Shown here piece after piece: positions 61,481-64,000 of a stretch of 64,000 nt of DNA. The stretch spans positions 20,055 through 84,054 of the forward strand of contig JAZLJL010000014.1 in the NCBI GenBank assembly GCA_045617845.1. The letters run 5' to 3'. Position numbers and translations under genes: made by a program. Numbering within the stretch: the stretch's first letter is position 1; every line of letters starts with the position of its first letter. The notes beneath the pieces were generated by a model that was given only the letters and a program-made list of their open reading frames with translations, was not told where the DNA came from and did not search any database. Source of the DNA: UBA1181 sp045617845. Lineage in GTDB: Bacteria > Bacteroidota > Bacteroidia > Bacteroidales > Paludibacteraceae.

Positions 61481-62908
61481 ATGAAAACGAAGTTTAATTT
61501 TTGTCTTGCCTTATCCCTACTCTTTTGGGGTGAGGTGTTGGCCGATGATGTGGTAATTAATGACGCATTTTCTGATGTGGATTTTCAAAACTATGTCTCT
61601 CAATCTTTTGACAAGGATAAGGATGGAGTTTTGTCGGCGGAGGAATGCGCTGGTGTTTATAAAATTAGTGTAAAAAATGTGTTGCAGGGAGCAACCATAG
61701 ATGGACTAGAAAACTTCCCGAATTTGGAGTCGCTGGATTGTTCAGGAAATTATTTAGATGAAGTGGACTTTAGTAAAAATCCTTCTTTCCATTATTTGTG
61801 TTGTAATGAAAATTATTTTGGAACTCTGGATTTAAGTTCAGCTCCGTTGTTAGAAACATTGATTTTTTGTGGCGGGTCGGCTTCCACCATTGATTTGCGT
61901 AACAATCCGAATGTGACCAATGTGTGTCTTAATTTTTCCTCTGCGCGGAACATACTTTTCGGATCTGATTCTAAGTTAGTTGATTTGGAATGTGATAATG
62001 CGATTGTGAATAGTCTTGATGTGAGTGGATGTAGTCAGTTGGAAATGGTGGATCTTGATTATTGTTTGAATTTGACAAAGTTGGATTTGAGTCATAATCC
62101 GAAACTGAAAAAATTGTATTGCGTTAACAATCAGTTGACCACTCTTAATTTGAGTAACAATCCCGAACTTGAAATATTATCTTGTTCAAATGAGATGACT
62201 GATATGGGATATCTTAATAAGTTTACAAATCTGGACTTGAGTCATAATCCGAACTTGAAGAAATTGTATTGCAATGAAACTCAATTGGAAAGCATAGATT
62301 TAAGCAATAATTCCTTACTTGAAGTATTAGAGTGCAAGGGTAATATGCTTACGAGTTTGAATTTGAGCCATTGCCCGAAATTGACGAACTTGAACTGCTC
62401 TGACAATCATTTATCAAGTTTGTACTTGAATCCATCCGCCATGTTGAAAACGTTGAAATGTGATAATAATAGTTATGATGTCGAATCGGATGGAAACGGT
62501 CAGATTGATGTCACGACTCTTCCCGATAGTTTCGATGTGACAAAAGTCTCCAATCTGGAAGGCGCTACTTTGGAGGGTAATTTGCTGACGGTTAACCCTC
62601 AATCAAAAATCATAACTTATGATTATGCGGCAGGCTGGAAAAAGGCTACGTTTAAATTAAATGTTAGTCCTGCTGAGATAGATTTAACAAATGTGATGGA
62701 TGTCGAAGAATTTTCTTATTCCATCCAGAATGTTGACGGAGCCATCGTTATCGAAAACGCCGAGAATCATTATGCCGAAGTATTCTCCGTTGATGGAAGA
62801 ATGGTTTTTGCGGATTATCTGACGGATGTGAGACAATCCATTTCGGTTGCCGACGGATGTTATCTGGTGAAAATCGGAGAGGTGACTACGAAGGTAATCG
62901 TAAGATGA
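61481..62908 (+). CDS. T9SS-secreted leucine-rich repeat protein with EF-hand-like loop
   Basis: 475 residues. A signal peptide (1-21, ending VLADD) is followed by a calcium-binding DKDKDGVLSAEEC loop (about 45-57). About a dozen leucine-rich repeats follow, of the form LTxLxLSxNPxLxxLxCxxN (about 65-330), the short 20-23 residue type typical of Bacteroidota surface proteins. The C-terminus has a beta-sandwich and a T9SS tail (AEVFSVDGRMVFADYL ... YLVKIGEVTTKVIVR). Surface-associated; role unknown, possibly binding. Confidence 0.82.
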   Translation: MKTKFNFCLALSLLFWGEVLADDVVINDAFSDVDFQNYVSQSFDKDKDGVLSAEECAGVYKISVKNVLQGATIDGLENFPNLESLDCSGNYLDEVDFSKNPSFHYLCCNENYFGTLDLSSAPLLETLIFCGGSASTIDLRNNPNVTNVCLNFSSARNILFGSDSKLVDLECDNAIVNSLDVSGCSQLEMVDLDYCLNLTKLDLSHNPKLKKLYCVNNQLTTLNLSNNPELEILSCSNEMTDMGYLNKFTNLDLSHNPNLKKLYCNETQLESIDLSNNSLLEVLECKGNMLTSLNLSHCPKLTNLNCSDNHLSSLYLNPSAMLKTLKCDNNSYDVESDGNGQIDVTTLPDSFDVTKVSNLEGATLEGNLLTVNPQSKIITYDYAAGWKKATFKLNVSPAEIDLTNVMDVEEFSYSIQNVDGAIVIENAENHYAEVFSVDGRMVFADYLTDVRQSISVADGCYLVKIGEVTTKVIVR

Positions 62909-62986
62909 CATGTTTTAGGTGTGGTTGAAAGGTATTCGTTTCCTATAACGCGTGCTTTGGTTGTTGATGAATCTGAATGTAAAAAT

Positions 62987-63015
62987 GGCACCGTAATTGT
63001 TATGATTGCGGTGCC
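62987..63015 (+). terminator. Hairpin after the LRR gene
   Basis: GGCACCG and CGGTGCC form a 7-bp stem extended by TAAT/ATTG-type pairing. A T-run is absent (TAAACATT follows), so terminator strength is doubtful. It starts 79 bases after the LRR stop codon. Confidence 0.5.
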
Positions 63016-63054
63016 TAAACATTGTCAAATGATACGATTAGTGTTGTTAGCGAA

Positions 63055-63219
63055 TCATGCTTTTAGGAAAGCTTTGCACTTTTTTTGGGGGATGCCTTTA
63101 TCTTCTTGAACCCATTCAACCTCACTGCTCGCATCGTCTTTCCTGCTCGAGTCAAAAATCTGTCTGACAAAATCTTTAAAATCATCACATGACAGTTTAT
63201 GGGAACCCCCTGAAACAAT
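63055..63219 (-). other. Coding fossil related to the fragment at 47662-47736
   Basis: On the minus strand, a 54-codon frame between TGA (63220-63222) and TGA (63055-63057) has no ATG near its beginning. It contains LSCDDFKDFVRQIFDSS, matching CSDFEGFVRQIADLSEG at 47662-47736 including the shared DNA TTTTGTCAGACAGATT. Likely the end of a decayed gene or part of a dispersed repeat. Confidence 0.5.
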
Positions 63220-63241
63220 TCAGCCGCGGATTCTGACAAAT

Positions 63242-63275
63242 AAAAAAGAAGCCCTGCATGAATTTGCGGGGCTTC
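63242..63275 (-). terminator. Terminator of the right-edge T9SS gene
   Basis: GAAGCCC and GGGCTTC, with inner GCA/TGC pairing, form a stem followed by TTTTTTA on the minus strand, 24 bases after the stop codon. Confidence 0.85.
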
Positions 63276-63298
63276 TTTGAGATTTTATGGCCGCAAGA

Positions 63299-64000
63299 TC
63301 ACTTGACAATCAATTTATGGGTTGACGAACCAGCAGTGTCTGCAACGACGACGGCATAGATACCGGCAGGCAAGTTCAAAGCGAATCGGTTTTCCTTGCC
63401 GGCCTTAACATCTTGTGTATAAACGCAAGCGCCTTGAGCGTTAAGTACCTTAACCTTTGAATCCAAGGTGACAGTCATGTCGAATGAACCATTCTCTGAA
63501 GGATTTGGCCACAAAGAGACTTTATTGTTCCCGATTAGTTCAAGGCCGGTTTTGTTATTGGGGTTCCCCTTGATCTTAAATGATCCCAATCCAGAGGAAG
63601 TGGTCATAAATGCAAAAGCAATAGTATGAGTTCCAGCCTTATCAAAATGGATACGATAGTTAATGCTTGGATTATATTCTGAAGTAGGTTTTACCCAACC
63701 CCATTTGTGATTATCTGAATTCGCTCCATCACTTACTGTGCCACCACCTTTGCAAGGCGTCAGATACAATGCTTGGAATGGTGTAGGTTCTCCATTTTCA
63801 GTCACCAATCCGGGCTTACCATCTACAGCGATAGCGAAAGTATAAGGATCTAAATAATAGCAGGAATACAATTCAAATTCGTAATCGCCAGCGATTTTGA
63901 CATCAATTGTGTATTTTACCCACTCGCCATTTCCAATATAATCTAAAGATTTGTAAACCGGATCAGTAGATGTTTCATCTGTGTAACCCATGTCAACATA
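63299..64000 (-). CDS. Secreted carbohydrate-binding protein with T9SS tail, 5' end beyond window
   Basis: The frame is open to the right edge (YVDMGYTDETS...), so the first part is missing; the ATG at 63991 is not the real start. The visible 230 residues begin in a CBM6/CBM35-like beta-sandwich (SLDYIGNGEWVKYTIDVKIAGDYEFELYSCYY, the WVKYTIDV strand typical of these modules) ending near IAFAFMTTSSGLGSFKIKG. They finish with a T9SS type A sorting domain (VSLWPNPSENGSFDMTV ... HKLIVK). It may be another glycoside hydrolase whose catalytic domain lies outside. Confidence 0.8.
   Translation of the reverse strand, partial: YVDMGYTDETSTDPVYKSLDYIGNGEWVKYTIDVKIAGDYEFELYSCYYLDPYTFAIAVDGKPGLVTENGEPTPFQALYLTPCKGGGTVSDGANSDNHKWGWVKPTSEYNPSINYRIHFDKAGTHTIAFAFMTTSSGLGSFKIKGNPNNKTGLELIGNNKVSLWPNPSENGSFDMTVTLDSKVKVLNAQGACVYTQDVKAGKENRFALNLPAGIYAVVVADTAGSSTHKLIVK

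Noticed and set aside
1..64000. tRNA and rRNA genes
   Set aside because: I saw no cloverleaf with a TTCGA-type T loop or rRNA signature, although small RNA genes could be missed by eye.

Overview
The window looks like a chromosome piece of a Bacteroidales bacterium (Bacteroidota), probably a plant-fibre degrader from a gut or rumen. Three things point there: promoters of the TTTG-N19-21-TAnnTTTG type, Bacteroidota-specific families (DUF3822, PepSY-like, SusR-like regulator), and many secreted proteins ending in type IX secretion (T9SS) sorting tails. Neither rRNA nor tRNA genes were seen. All calls were made by reading the sequence by eye; no database search was run.

Layout. 1-3.4 kb: TM2, DUF2752 and M48 peptidase membrane cluster, then a GT2 glycosyltransferase. 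3.4-8.7 kb (minus): lipoprotein, TrpB2 with a complete Trp-codon leader-peptide attenuator, and a folB-rsmD-DUF3822 operon. 8.8-17 kb: RecD-like helicase, a two-component system with PepSY-like and beta-barrel proteins, S41 protease plus dCMP deaminase, rpsO, thyA. 17-25 kb: an AT-rich accessory island. It holds a tight TerB-like / coiled-coil membrane protein / vWA lipoprotein operon, then four gene cassettes (YhcG nuclease, broken dinD, zeta toxin pair, DUF3791-DUF3990 trio). These cassettes are separated by five near-identical 105-140 bp imperfectly palindromic repeats, next to a truncated REP-associated transposase with REP palindromes.

25-40 kb: a bifunctional GH26-GH5 mannanase, a divergent SusR-like sensor-regulator, a small MITE, a 1.9-kDa-residue-scale (about 1,940 aa) T9SS type B surface protein with internal repeats, and a GH94 phosphorylase. 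40-45 kb: a second defence-type island made of a 5-methylcytosine restriction-modification pair, HigBA, and a DUF4143 ATPase flanked by 37-bp direct repeats; similar hairpins punctuate these modules. 45-64 kb: CBM6-bearing GH39-like, GH30 and GH10 enzymes, CapA-like and OmpA-like proteins, a second MITE, pckA interrupted by an in-frame TAG, thioesterases, a YrdC-family protein, an EamA transporter, a leucine-rich-repeat T9SS protein, and a partial T9SS carbohydrate-binding protein at the right edge.

How the genes fit together. The secreted GH10, GH30, GH26/GH5 and GH39-like enzymes share CBM6/35 modules and T9SS tails and would attack xylan and mannan outside the cell. The cytoplasmic GH94 enzyme would phosphorolyse imported cello-oligosaccharide, and the SusR-like protein next to the mannanase is its likely regulator. 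No SusC/SusD pair is present. The most unusual parts are the repeat-delimited cassette array, the TerB-vWA operon, the trp attenuator and the amber codon in pckA.
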